DNA of 64,000 nucleotides from positions 208,501 to 272,500 of the forward strand of contig RPFO01000418.1 of the NCBI GenBank assembly GCA_009746045.1, read 5' to 3'. A program made the translations under genes and the position numbers. Within the stretch, counting starts at the first letter, position 1. Each line of letters starts with the position of its first letter. The notes beneath the pieces are model-generated. The model did not search any database. It saw nothing but the letters and a program-made list of their open reading frames with translations, and was not told the origin of the DNA. The stretch is from Mesostigma viride (lineage: Eukaryota; Streptophyta; Mesostigmatophyceae; Mesostigmatales; Mesostigmataceae). This document shows positions 10,090 through 19,736 of this stretch, in pieces.

Positions 10090-11000
10090 AGATGGCGCGT
10101 GACTGACATAGCTTGAACAGTCACGTGACTGTGAAAAAGAAATTGAAATTACCCTCGTCGGTTTTCTCCCCGCAGCTGGGTTCTTGGCCGACGAGAGACT
10201 ATAAAATACTTCGCGTTTGCCTGCGCGTGGCACCTGTACGGAACTCTGAAGCCATGAGTAAGATTTCCGTGCCACGCTGCAGTGCCTACCGCTTTGCTGC
10301 GGAATGTCGCAGCAGGGTTGCAGTTCCTGACTGCTGACTGCCGAAGGAAGGGTGGTCGGGTTACTTTTAGTGGGCATTGTGATGGACGACAAGTCTGTCG
10401 GCCCTCGCGTAAGTAGAAAAATATTTACCAGCATCCGCTCTTATGGGTGCGTGAGGTCTCGGGAATGTGGTGGGGACGAATTCCGGAATTATGCAATATT
10501 TCGATTCAGACCGAGACTTAAGGGGCCAGTTTAACAGACGGACCTGGGCCGGGCAGGACCAAATATTTTGGCCGGCCCAGTTGCGCTTGCGCTTTATCGG
10601 CCGCTGGGGTGTGTGATGAGAGCCTGCTCATCAACTAAAACCTGAAATATGGAAAGTTACTCCCCCAGGTGACAACGTTGACAGTAATCGAGATATGGTG
10701 GCATCGGGTGACGTCCTACAAGTTGTCGTCACGTTAGGGCGGCACTGGCCTTTGAGGGAGGTCCGTGATCGTTAAACGAGGCGTCTTCTTCCTTGTCTTT
10801 GCGTGCACATTCAACACCCTCTTTTACTGGCCGAGGGTGGAAGGCTGGGGGGGGCCCTGCAAAGGGTTATCGTGCATGAGGCTCGCTACAGCCGCCGGCG
10901 ATTGCAATGGTCGTGACCGTTGCGGCAGGGCAGCCTCGGGAGCCACTGAGCGAAAGTGGTTGGCGGAGCTTTGGAGATAAAGCACCAGGAAAGGGGGGTT

Positions 11001-11124
11001 GGGTAACGAGAACTACAATCAATCATGAAATGGGTGCAGCGTGGCAGGCTCACTCATGGGTTCTGTAATTGCCCACTTATTGTTTTAATCAAATGTTGGT
11101 GGATTGGTAATAGTGGGAATAGAA
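11001..11124 (+). repeat. Local tandem duplication, segment A copy 1
   Basis: 124 bp from GGGTAACGAGAACTAC to GTGGGAATAGAA, repeated identically at 11415-11538. It is followed directly by segment B copy 2, with a 3-bp overlap (GAA) at the join. Confidence 0.75.
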
Positions 11125-11379
11125 TCGGTGTTCTCTGAACGTAGTTTCTTTATAACAGATGAGAATGAACGCCGCTATGTGAGTGGTACTATGGGACGGT
11201 GGGCCTTGGGCTGGACCGGTTCCATGAGTTAGAATTAGTTGGCCAGTTTTGTATGGCCATTTCTAGTTCGTTAAGTTAAGTAGCAATTAAGTTACTGTTG
11301 CTGACGGCTCATGAGGCGAGCCTGGGCTACGCCGCCCTAAAGTGCCATTTGCACGATGTTCTAGGTCTCTTTTTCTTGT
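11122..11379 (+). repeat. Local tandem duplication, segment B copy 2
   Basis: Identical to 9740-9997 by eye. Followed by a 35-bp spacer with a C14 tract ending GTTTGTTTCTAG, a textbook polypyrimidine tract plus splice acceptor, and then segment A copy 2. Confidence 0.75.
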
Positions 11380-11414
11380 CCCGCCCCCCCCCCCCCTTTT
11401 TGTGTTTGTTTCTA

Positions 11415-11538
11415 GGGTAACGAGAACTACAATCAATCATGAAATGGGTGCAGCGTGGCAGGCTCACTCATGGGTTCTGTAATTGCCCACTTATTGTTTT
11501 AATCAAATGTTGGTGGATTGGTAATAGTGGGAATAGAA
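11415..11538 (+). repeat. Local tandem duplication, segment A copy 2
   Basis: Second copy of segment A. The open frame from 11439 to 11681 may be an exon of an unrecognised gene: ATG after GGGTAACGAGAACTACAATC, about 80 codons, no known motif. Support is only the upstream acceptor-like site, so no CDS is called. Confidence 0.7.
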
Positions 11539-11771
11539 AGGGTTTTTTCATCTACTCCCAGACGTCAACTATTTGGATTCGTGCAATATTTCATAGACAA
11601 GCGTCCTTACTTACGGGCTTTCGGCTGGCTGGCCGCATCGTGCTGAAGTCCGACCACCGCCCTGTCTGTCGTGGCTGCTGACACCGCAGTCTCCGCCTAG
11701 CTCCAAACATCTTTATATATTAGCATTACGCAAGTGTTGCTACGTTTCGAGCAGGGCAATATGGAGTGTTT

Positions 11772-12480
11772 GGTTGATCTCCCTCGATCTGGATTCCCTG
11801 ATTTGTCGGGGCGGAGGGAGCGAAGGAGGCGAGGGACGCCGCTGGGTGACAGCACATATAAAAAATAAATAGAGCATTTAATATTTTATAATAGGCCCTG
11901 GTCTTTTATAAGGGGCAGTAGTCACAATGTATAAGGGCCCTGGAATTTAATAAGGGGCGCCAGTGTGGTGGTACGAGATCTGCCCTCTAATAGGGTGTAA
12001 GTCCGTACAAGTAACTCGTAAACTAGTTCTAAGTACTTGGATGTAGTTCCAAGTACTTCACTTGGCCTACAGGGTAGTACAGTCTACTTCAATCTACTTC
12101 AAACTAGTTCATTATAGTTCAAACCAGTGCTGATGTGCTTCGGCGTAGCACTGGACGCTCAGGAGGTGAACGGACCTACTGGGGCGTAGTAGACCAAGAC
12201 TAAACGTAGTATAATGTCAAAAGAATTAGTAGGGATGGGTTCCTTGTAGTACAACTGGCCAAGGGTGCTTTTGGCGCCAAAACCAGGTGTACCGGACTTG
12301 CATCCGCCACAGTGGGCAAGTACGCTGCCACTTCGCATGGTGTACAAATATTGTATGGGTCACGGAATTGTGTTTCGACCCGAATGAGAAGGACCTGGGC
12401 CGCCGCCGGCCCAAGTCTGAGAAAAAGTGCTGGCATATAACCAGCCGAGGTGTGCCTGTGCTGGTACTCGTTTTTATTAG
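11772..12480 (-). repeat. Dispersed repeat R, copy 2 (empty site)
   Basis: Reverse complement of 5491-6490 without the SINE-like insertion. About 93-95 percent identity by eye. It defines the pre-insertion target of the SINE. Between it and repeat Z copy 2 (12481-12651) there is only C/G-rich unassigned sequence. Confidence 0.8.
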
Positions 12481-12651
12481 TGGTGACGGCCAGCCATGGT
12501 GGCTGGCAACAATTTAAACGAATGCGAAAGGCCTCCCCGAGTCCGGGGGGGCTGGGAATGAATTTTATTTAGAGACGCGCGACGGTGGTCGGCGTCCAAG
12601 CGGTCGTTTGAGGGCCAGTCGTTGAAAATCGGGGCAGAAATTGCGGATTTG

Positions 12652-12940
12652 GTGCCGAAATCTGCGGTAGGGTGCCGGCAATCTTTTTCGACCTTAACTG
12701 ACCTGGGACGAGGCGAATAAAGGTTGCTTGGACCTGTTTCGATGGTCCTAAACGACGAGCAAAGGTGGCCGGCTGCTGTCCCATCGTTTGAGGGGTGGGC
12801 ATAGAAATTTGGACCCGAAATTGAGTCGCAAGGCCGGAAAGTGCGGTATAAGGGAACGAAAATTCTATTTCGGCCCTGGGCGTGCTTGTTCGAGCTGTTT
12901 TACGTTTGATACTGCCTTGCACGATGACCCTCAACGACGA
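12652..12940 (-). repeat. Dispersed repeat Z, copy 2
   Basis: Reverse complement of 8463-8744. Joins the left remnant of piggyBac-related repeat X at 12941. A long open frame crossing this junction (12569-13189, minus) mixes three unrelated repeats and is not a gene. Confidence 0.7.
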
Positions 12941-13122
12941 ACATGGTACTAGGGTTTGCATACTTCTGACAAAGTTATAGAGGTGTTCTGGCCGGTCAAG
13001 GTACAAGGGGTCAGGGTACTTTTTCACGTACAACGTGCATTCCGGAAAACGACGACCTGGCCATGGCGGCTTGCGCCCACGCATGGCATTTACGTTTGCG
13101 TTCGAATTTTCTGGCCAAACTT
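12941..13122 (-). mobile_element. piggyBac-related repeat X, left remnant
   Basis: Reverse-complement match to about 19120-19305 of the TTAA element. It continues on the far side of DIRS copy 2 at 19737-21285. The last 28 bases (from TTTGCGTTCGAATTTTC to AAACTT) recur at 19737-19764, so DIRS copy 2 lies between direct repeats of its target. Confidence 0.7.
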
Positions 13123-13327
13123 GGTGAGCTATGCTCATTTTATCTATGACTAACCTGCTGAGCGGAGAATGCAACGCCGTATAGCACAAAAGAAAAAATA
13201 ATTTTCAGAAAAAATATTTTTTGTGCTGGCACCTGTACCCCAGCCACCCACGTAGGGGTAGGTTGGACAGGTGGTTGCTATTAAAGGTGGGCTTCCATTC
13301 TAGGGAAGCAGGTTGTTTCTTTTGCCT
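13123..13327 (+). repeat. Split direct repeat A1, left end of DIRS copy 2
   Basis: GGTGAGCTATGCTCATTTT to CTTTTGCCT. Equals A2 of copy 1 (4074-4273). Forms the 5' terminus and leader upstream of ORF1. Confidence 0.85.
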
Positions 13328-13395
13328 GAGAACCTCACGTGACCACATCACAAAAAACAAAACTCAAGATAACACATCAAGCATTATAACCCACC

Positions 13396-14492
13396 ATGAC
13401 CTCAGTGACAGCCCCAGACCGGAATTTCCTAGCGAAACTCAAGCAAGCAGCCAAGGAGGGATGCACCCCAAAGGAGGCCGCCACTGCGGTCCAGAAGATC
13501 CTAGGGGAGGGGGTTTGGCTAGAGCGGATCCAGAAGCTCACTCCGGGGCGTGCCAAGAACGTCATGGACGTACTGGAGGAAAGGGGGTTTGTCAGCGACT
13601 GGGATGGGGAGGAGGCCCTGGCCGATGTGCTAGCAGCGCAACTGGCGGAGGCTATTGCTTGCCGGATCCACCAGTGTCAGCAGGTGCGGTGGGAACTGGG
13701 GGTGTTCCCCCTTCGGCAGGTGGAAGCGGAGGGGCGGGGCATGGTGGAGCGGGCGCTGGGAGGAGGATGGCGCCCTGGGGCGATCGACCAGGCTGTGGCG
13801 GACCTAGACCGAAACATAGGTCGGCTGCTGGGGACCGAGACGGGCTATGCAACGCCAGCGGAGGGCTTCCATCCCGGCCGGGCAACGCCCGCACTGGCGG
13901 AGATATTGGCGACCTGATATCGGCCATGTCGAAGCTGCTGGACCAGGCAAAGACTCCAGCAGCTGCAAGCCCAGCCGCAGCGACGACTGCTGGCAGGCTG
14001 GCGCGCACGAAGGGGTGGCGCTGAGCGGGCATGCAGTGCCGGTCCTGGTGAGCAACATGCTGGAGGCGGTGCTGCCGGGATGCTGGACTACGCGGAGAGC
14101 GTGGGGGGGAAGTCCATCCGTGCATCGTTAATGCTGACGATGCACGGCAGCTCAGCCAGCGGGGAGAGGCGGATGCTGCTCCTGCAGATGGCAGGAATTC
14201 TGGACACGATGGTGACAGAATTTGGCTACTGGGCCACGCCACGCTCCGAAGTAATTCTGGAGCTGGCAGCAGCCGAGTACCTGGCAAAGCTGATCACGGC
14301 ATGCCAGCTGGTGGATGTGGGGTCGACGGGTGGAAGGGGACTCCGTCGGCAATGCTGCCATTCCAGGAGGGTGGAGCAATGCTGGCGTCTCCGGCGGTGC
14401 GGGCGGCGATGAGCATGGGGAAGCTGCAGCACAAGCTGGAGCAGGGTCCCGGCAAGAAGGGGCAGGGCGGCCCGTCCAACAACAACAAGTGA
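13396..14492 (+). pseudogene. DIRS ORF1 (gag-like), copy 2, frameshifted
   Basis: Start ATG in a good context (CCACCATGA). The first 173 codons are open (MTSVTAPDRNF...), then shift near 13900. The rest is read in two other frames (KLLDQAKTPAAASPA..., then MLDYAESVGGKSIRAS...). The first frame ends at 13917; the whole ORF1 ends in the TGA at 14490-14492. About 360 residues if intact. Rich in Ala/Glu, no transmembrane segment, no zinc knuckle. By position it should be the structural protein that packages the element RNA. The 5' third is present only in this copy, so it is the best source for the protein start. Confidence 0.7.
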
Positions 14493-14688
14493 GGGAGCGG
14501 TGCCTTCTTCCACTACCTCTTCCAGCACCCCTGCCACCTCGTGACTGGTGGCAGCAGGTACGCTCAGGCCGTAGGCGCGATAGGATGAGTCGGGCTTTTA
14601 ATGCTCGCACACTAGCCTGTCAGACGGTTAGGGCGTTAAACTGGATGGGGGGGGGGGGCGAGACCCGCCCTGCTGTAGATTCTCCCGT

Positions 14689-17322
14689 GTGCCCGGGCCT
14701 CTGCAGCAGGCGGCCCTAGATGGGATCGATGATGCTTGCAGGTCCTTTGTCCGCCGGAACGGTGGTTCCGTAGCGGCAATGGCAGGATCTGTAGTGGATG
14801 GGGGTGAATATGCTGAAGGAGCCCCTTACGAACCGTTAGTGGCCGCACGCTTGGCCTTGCCTGGTCCGGGGGAAGGTGGCCAAGTGGATGTGCTGAACTT
14901 ACTACCCCCCTCTTGGGGAGCAATTTTGAATGATGAGAGTAGGATGGTACGGACGCTGAGCCCAGCAGAGCGGATCTTGCAGAAGTCGATGCGGATCTCG
15001 CGGGGGTGTAGCATGGAGGAGTTCGCGCGGGTTTGCACGGTGTGTGTGGAGAGGGGGATTTTGGGTGGATTTTTTGAGGAGGAGCCGCCTATGGTGAACG
15101 GTACTTTTGGGGTCGGAAAGCCCGACGGCCGTATACGGCTGATTGTGGACAACCGGCGTGGCAACATGCCACTACCAGATCCTATGCCCGCTTTTTTACC
15201 ACACCTTGGCGTGATTTGCGATTTGCCCACGCGCGCTGGGGAGGATGTTTTTGGGGGCGTATCAGATTTGGATTCGTACTACAACAGACTCCGCCTGCCA
15301 GTTTGGATGCGGCGGTACTGTGCGTGGATGCCGGTGTGGTCGGATCTGGTGGGCCTGAGTGGGGCTCGTCGGAAGGTGTGGCCGTGGATGTTGTGCTGGC
15401 CAATGGGCAACAAGCTGGCCGTCGCCGTGGCCCAGTGTGTGCATCAGTCTGTGTTGTACCGCTGTGGCCCCAAGCCGCCGTTGGAGGCTAGTCGTGGGCT
15501 GAGCATCAACATGTCCGCGCTGATCCTGGTGGCGGAGGCCAACGAGGCGGGGGAGACCGTCCGGCTGAGGCTGGAGGAGGACCCTGCTGCGCCCTTGGCG
15601 CCCTCGCCGTGCTTCGAATCTCGGCAGGATCTGGAAGGTATGCATGCTGTGACGATCGATGACCTCCATTTCACCCACTGTGCGTCGGTGGATGGGGTGA
15701 ATCAGCAGCTAGATCGTGTTCAGGCTGCCTACGCCGCTGTTGGGCTGGTGCAGAAGTCTGACAAGGTGGTACGGGCGACAGCAGAGCAGACTGGTGTGCA
15801 GGCGGTGGGTGTCATTCACCAAAGAGATGGTGACGTGGTGCCTGTTCCTGAGCGTGTGGTGGCAGTTATCGCTGCTACTCATAGAATCTTAGATCGCGGG
15901 TTTACATACTACCGCGAACTTAGTTCTGTGCTTGGGAAGTGGGTGTGGATGCATCTGCTGTGCCGCCCCATGCTTTCGGTGTGGTCTGAGACGTACCGGC
16001 TGCTAGCAGCCATGAATGCCTCCCTGCCTGGGCGCCGCTGGCGCCTCCCTGCGGGGGCCCGCCAGGAGCTTCAGGCGGCGATCGACCTGGCCCCCTTTTT
16101 GAGGGCGGCCAGGGCCCGGCCCCTTTCTGACCGGGTCGTCGCAAGTGATGCGAGCGGCTCCGGCGGTGGGGTGGTCTACAGGGACCTGCCTGGGGCCGAT
16201 TGTGCCCGGCTGGCGACCCGGCGCGAAGCGCGGGGGTGGCGGACGACAGCTTTAACGTCTGGGGAGGACTGGGACCTGGAGCGCATGGAGGAGGGGGACT
16301 ACAGCCTGCTGGATAGTGGCCACTGGCGTACGGCACTGTCCTACCGGTGGCGGGGGCAGCCTAACCACATCAACGTCAAGGAGGCGATTGCTGCGACACA
16401 GGGGGTCGAGTGGTCGTGCCGGACCAAGGCGTGTCGAGGTAAGCGAGTCGTCCGGCTCGTAGACTCCAGTGCTGTGGTGGGGGCGTTTGTCAGAGGGCGG
16501 TCGTCTTCCTACCGCCTCAACCAGCTGGTTCGGCGCTACTGCGCTCTGTCACTGGCTGGCGACATGCAGAGCCACTGGGTCTGGGTGGCTACCGACCACA
16601 ACCCAGCTGACAAGGCCAGTCGGCGTGGCGCTTGGATTCCTGACTTGACCCGGTGTGGTGACGTGCATCCCAACCCTGGGCCTGAGGGGGCGCGACGCCC
16701 TCGGGACTTGGCACTTTTGGAGGGCACAGTCAACCCTGTGTCTACCTTGCCAGCGTACGGCGCGGCGGCTGTCTACGTGGCGTGGGCGCCACCTGGCCCT
16801 GTCGACCCAGCTGACGCGGAAGCCATTTTCTGTGAGTGGATTTCTGCTGTCTACCATGCCAGAGGCGGGCGGGGGCGTACCTTATGCCAGCATGCCAAGG
16901 CCTGTCTGCACCTGTACTACCCCGACATTGTTCGGAATTGGGTACTGGCGGACCGCCTGCTAGCAGGTTGGCAGCGGCTTGTTCCGGCTGTCAGCCCTCC
17001 GCCTATGCCCTGGCGCCTTTGCTATTTCACTGCCCTGTTGCTAGTTTCACGTCGACAGGTGCATTTGAGTGCGTTGATTATTATTGCTTTCCAGCAGTAT
17101 TTACGCATTAGCGAGGCGCTAGGGCTGCGGGTTCGGGATGTGGCTCATCCCGGCCACCCCCTTCTCGAGCCAGGGCCCATGGTCGGTGCCCTTGTGCTGC
17201 GCAACCCCAAAACTGCGCAGGGGGCGGCCCAGCACGTCCTCGTCCGGGATCCACTTTCTTTGTGGCTCCTGCGACGTCTGACGGCTGGCCAGCCCCCGGA
17301 TGCACTCCTCTTTCGGGCTTAA
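14689..17322 (+). CDS. DIRS pol: reverse transcriptase-RNase H, with 2A-like motif and recombinase N-terminal part
   Basis: An 877-codon open frame. RT: GRIRLIVDNRRGN (about residue 150), SDLDSYYNRLRLP (motif A), PWMLCWPMGNK (motif B) and VTIDDLHFTHC (motif C, catalytic Asp pair). RNase H: VVASDASGSG, HINVKEA, VRLVDSSAV and DHNPADKASR give the acidic residues. The 2A-like GDVHPNPGP follows (16657-16683). The N-terminal half of the tyrosine recombinase comes next, with its first catalytic Arg in YLRISEALGL. TAA at 17320 ends the frame before the active-site box, which continues in the -1 frame. The true start is uncertain because frameshifts lie between ORF1 and RT. It makes cDNA from element RNA. 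The long RT-RNase H frame suggests recent activity. Confidence 0.8.
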   Translation: MPGPLQQAALDGIDDACRSFVRRNGGSVAAMAGSVVDGGEYAEGAPYEPLVAARLALPGPGEGGQVDVLNLLPPSWGAILNDESRMVRTLSPAERILQKSMRISRGCSMEEFARVCTVCVERGILGGFFEEEPPMVNGTFGVGKPDGRIRLIVDNRRGNMPLPDPMPAFLPHLGVICDLPTRAGEDVFGGVSDLDSYYNRLRLPVWMRRYCAWMPVWSDLVGLSGARRKVWPWMLCWPMGNKLAVAVAQCVHQSVLYRCGPKPPLEASRGLSINMSALILVAEANEAGETVRLRLEEDPAAPLAPSPCFESRQDLEGMHAVTIDDLHFTHCASVDGVNQQLDRVQAAYAAVGLVQKSDKVVRATAEQTGVQAVGVIHQRDGDVVPVPERVVAVIAATHRILDRGFTYYRELSSVLGKWVWMHLLCRPMLSVWSETYRLLAAMNASLPGRRWRLPAGARQELQAAIDLAPFLRAARARPLSDRVVASDASGSGGGVVYRDLPGADCARLATRREARGWRTTALTSGEDWDLERMEEGDYSLLDSGHWRTALSYRWRGQPNHINVKEAIAATQGVEWSCRTKACRGKRVVRLVDSSAVVGAFVRGRSSSYRLNQLVRRYCALSLAGDMQSHWVWVATDHNPADKASRRGAWIPDLTRCGDVHPNPGPEGARRPRDLALLEGTVNPVSTLPAYGAAAVYVAWAPPGPVDPADAEAIFCEWISAVYHARGGRGRTLCQHAKACLHLYYPDIVRNWVLADRLLAGWQRLVPAVSPPPMPWRLCYFTALLLVSRRQVHLSALIIIAFQQYLRISEALGLRVRDVAHPGHPLLEPGPMVGALVLRNPKTAQGAAQHVLVRDPLSLWLLRRLTAGQPPDALLFRA
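16657..16683 (+). other. 2A-like NPGP motif between RNase H and recombinase (copy 2)
   Basis: Encodes GDVHPNPGP at the same place as in copy 1 (2720-2746), in the open 877-codon frame. If active, ribosomes would skip the Gly-Pro bond and release RT-RNase H apart from the recombinase. Confidence 0.6.
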
Positions 17323-17613
17323 CGTACAGCCAGGCTAGGCAGCAGTGGGAGGCTGTGCAGGCCCGCATGGGCATCCCGGGGATGTTTTCTTTTCACAGCC
17401 TCCGGCATGGGGGGGCGACCCACGACGCCATCGCTGGCGAGTCGCCGGAGGCCATTCAGCTGCGCGGCCGGTGGGCGTCGGCCCTCTCGGACACAGTACA
17501 TTGGCCTCCACCGCAGCCTCCTTGGGCGAGACATCCCGCCCGCCCTCTGGGCTCAGGCCCTGGGTTTTGACCCAGCGGCTTTTCGGCGCCACTTCGGTGG
17601 CGTCGAGTTTTGA
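17262..17613 (+). pseudogene. DIRS tyrosine recombinase C-terminal half, copy 2, broken at the nucleophile
   Basis: The -1 frame carries GLTYSQARQQW, then HSLRHGGATHDA (His-x-x-Arg) and RGRWASALSD. Copy 1 continues with VTRYIGL here. Copy 2 has lost 2 nt (GACACAGTACAT for GTCACGCGCTACAT), so the catalytic Tyr is out of frame. The recombinase would integrate the circular cDNA; this copy cannot encode an active one. Confidence 0.75.
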
Positions 17614-17752
17614 CGTCTACCCATTTTCATCTCTCGTCTTTTAGCTATCAACTGACCCCATCCTTGTGTGGGAGGTCAGGGGGGAAATGGTTTAACTAAC
17701 CCGAGGGTGAACCTGGGTTGGGACAAAGTACCCCCATAGCGAGGTAGTTTAA

Positions 17753-19451
17753 CCCCTAAATGGGCAGAAATACTGCCGATGCATCGGCTGTAACTTCACA
17801 ATTTTGCAAACCAGATGCCATCCAACCCACCCATATCCAATGGCTGTCCTTGGGGGCCAAGCATGTCCATGAGTTGCCCTTCGGGTTGGTATATCACAAC
17901 CTTACATATATGCAGGGTAGGCCATGTATAACTGCCGTCAAAGTCAGGGGGGTCAAGACGAGCGTTTTCATTTTTGGTAGAATGTGCATTTTGAATTATG
18001 TTGTAAGAGCTAGGCACCTACCACTTCAGGGATGATAAACAATTAGTTGCTGAACAGTTTGAGCCATTGGGGTCATCATTTGGGTGGGTATACCAGCAGT
18101 TACACCCAGTACAGCCCATAGGGGTACCGTTGGTAAAAAGCAACCAAGGGGTTAGGAGTGGGCATACTACCTACTAATACCTACTAATATGGCCCCCAAC
18201 CATGCCACACAATACATTTCCCTTCCACAATGATGGGGAAACATAACTGCATCATCACACTGCCCTTACATGGCACCTATGTGCAGGTGCCACCTTGTCC
18301 ATGCACGTAGGTAGCGTGGTACGGATACCCTACGCAAGGCATGCATTCTAGGAGGCAGCCACCAACAAACTAGTGATTTTAAGCCTATTTCAGCTTGCCC
18401 TAGCAAGGATAAACTAGGCCTAAGCTGCTATAGCTTGCCAGGTGATGGCCAGCACACCTGGTGGCACATGCTGACAATGGGAAGCTTCTACTCACCGGTT
18501 ACATGCTTGATGATGCCACAGAGACCAGCCAACTGCCTCACACTCATGCAATATGTGTGTGGGAAATGTATAACAAACATATATGGAGGTATTCAAACCC
18601 ATACAGCCTCTAAAACTTTTCACCATCACCCTGTGGCAGGTCAACTGACTGAGGGAAGCATCTAAGAAGGGTGTTTTAGAAAGGGGCCAGGCCAGGGTCA
18701 AGAAAGAGCATGAATAATGCAAAAAGAATGTGCTACACAAGCTAGAACGTATATATAAACGTCAAACATCGATAGGAAAACGATAACTCAGCTTTACCAG
18801 GCATGGATGGCGTTACCTTGGCCCAGGCGGTGGCCGCAAAATGGCGCATTTCGGCACACCAAAGTTGTGCAGCATGGTCGCTGGATTCGGCGATTTCTGG
18901 CCACCCTTGCACGTTTACGACTACTATGTATCATAACAAGTACAAAGAAACCAAGATATCCTTTAAAATACGCCGTAAAGTTATTGCTGTCAACGTTTCT
19001 ATCGTCCGGCCTGATCGCAGTTTTTTCCAGCAAGAACGCTGCCGACACCTATCAAATGGCATTCCCGCGAACCAAAAATTGGCCTGTATCATCTTTAGGA
19101 CGTATAAAATCAATTTCCTGAGTTTGGTCAGAAAATTCTAACGAAAACGTAAATGCCATGCGTGGGCGCAAGCCGCCATGGCCAGGTCGTCGTTTTCCGG
19201 AATGCACGTTGTACGTGAAAAAGTACCCTGACCCCTAGTACTTTGACCGGCCAGAACACCTCTATAACTTTGTCAGAAGTATGCAAACCCTAGTACCATG
19301 CTGTGAGGAAAATTATAAACTTTCGATCTTCTCAGCTAAACTTTTCCTAATTCTCAATAGTTTTCGCGGCATTTGGTCCCCCGAGAAGGGGCCGACGTGT
19401 CGGCTGTAACTCAGTTTTAGGCGGAAAATCGGCAGCCAGACCATTTAGGGG
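17753..19451 (+). mobile_element. Non-autonomous piggyBac-like element Y inserted at TTAA
   Basis: 1,699 bp flanked by TTAA (17749-17752 and 19452-19455). DIRS copy 1 shows the empty site (GTAGTTTAAGTTTTC, about 3810) with a single TTAA. Termini CCCCTAAATGG / CCATTTAGGGG are perfect 11-bp inverted repeats, with subterminal CTGCCGAT motifs inverted at both ends. TTAA duplication and CCC-starting ends are the hallmark of piggyBac transposons. No transposase is encoded. A copy in the opposite sense (repeat X) surrounds the host DIRS. Confidence 0.8.
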
Positions 19452-19510
19452 TTAAGTTTTCTTTCTGCATGTCCTACGTATTTTCGGCTGTTAGCCATGT
19501 AAGGAGATGT

Positions 19511-19723
19511 GGGTAGAGCAGGGGCACAGCTGCTGTGGGCTGGCACTGAGAATTCACGTAGTGTGCTCACCCTAGCATACAGATGGCCGTGGTGCCATCT
19601 GGTAGACATGTCTGTTCTGACAAGTCTGTGTTATTCCACCGTATAGAGCTAGCACACATATTGCAATAAATTTGATGTTTTGTGGTGATGCCTGCAAAGC
19701 AAAGCAAGGCCAGAAATGGATTT
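19511..19723 (+). repeat. Split direct repeat B1, DIRS copy 2
   Basis: Matches B1/B2 of copy 1, with a 14-bp insertion of a TGTCTG-type repeat near 19615. Ends AATGGATTT. No A2-B2 follows. The next bases, AATTGCGTTCGGA, lead into the 28-bp flanking repeat at 19737. Confidence 0.8.
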
Positions 19724-19736
19724 AATTGCGTTCGGA

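Larger units (their letters stand above)
13123..19723 (+). mobile_element. DIRS-order (PAT/TOC-like) YR retrotransposon, copy 2, with piggyBac-like insertion
   Basis: Layout: A1 (13123-13327), ORF1 (13396-14492), pol (14689 to about 17613), 3' UTR interrupted at TTAA by a 1,699-bp element (17753-19451), B1 (19511-19723). A2 and B2, present in copy 1, are missing here. Without the insertion the element is about 4.9 kb. ORF1 and the recombinase are frameshifted, but the RT-RNase H frame is open for 877 codons. Nearly identical to copy 1 through pol. Confidence 0.85.

Noticed and set aside
10060-10434. 124-codon minus-strand frame
   Set aside because: Overlaps hairpins and has no recognisable features. 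Composition not gene-like.
12569-13189. 206-codon minus-strand frame
   Set aside because: Spans repeat Z, repeat X and the DIRS left end. The parts are unrelated, so it is a chimera.
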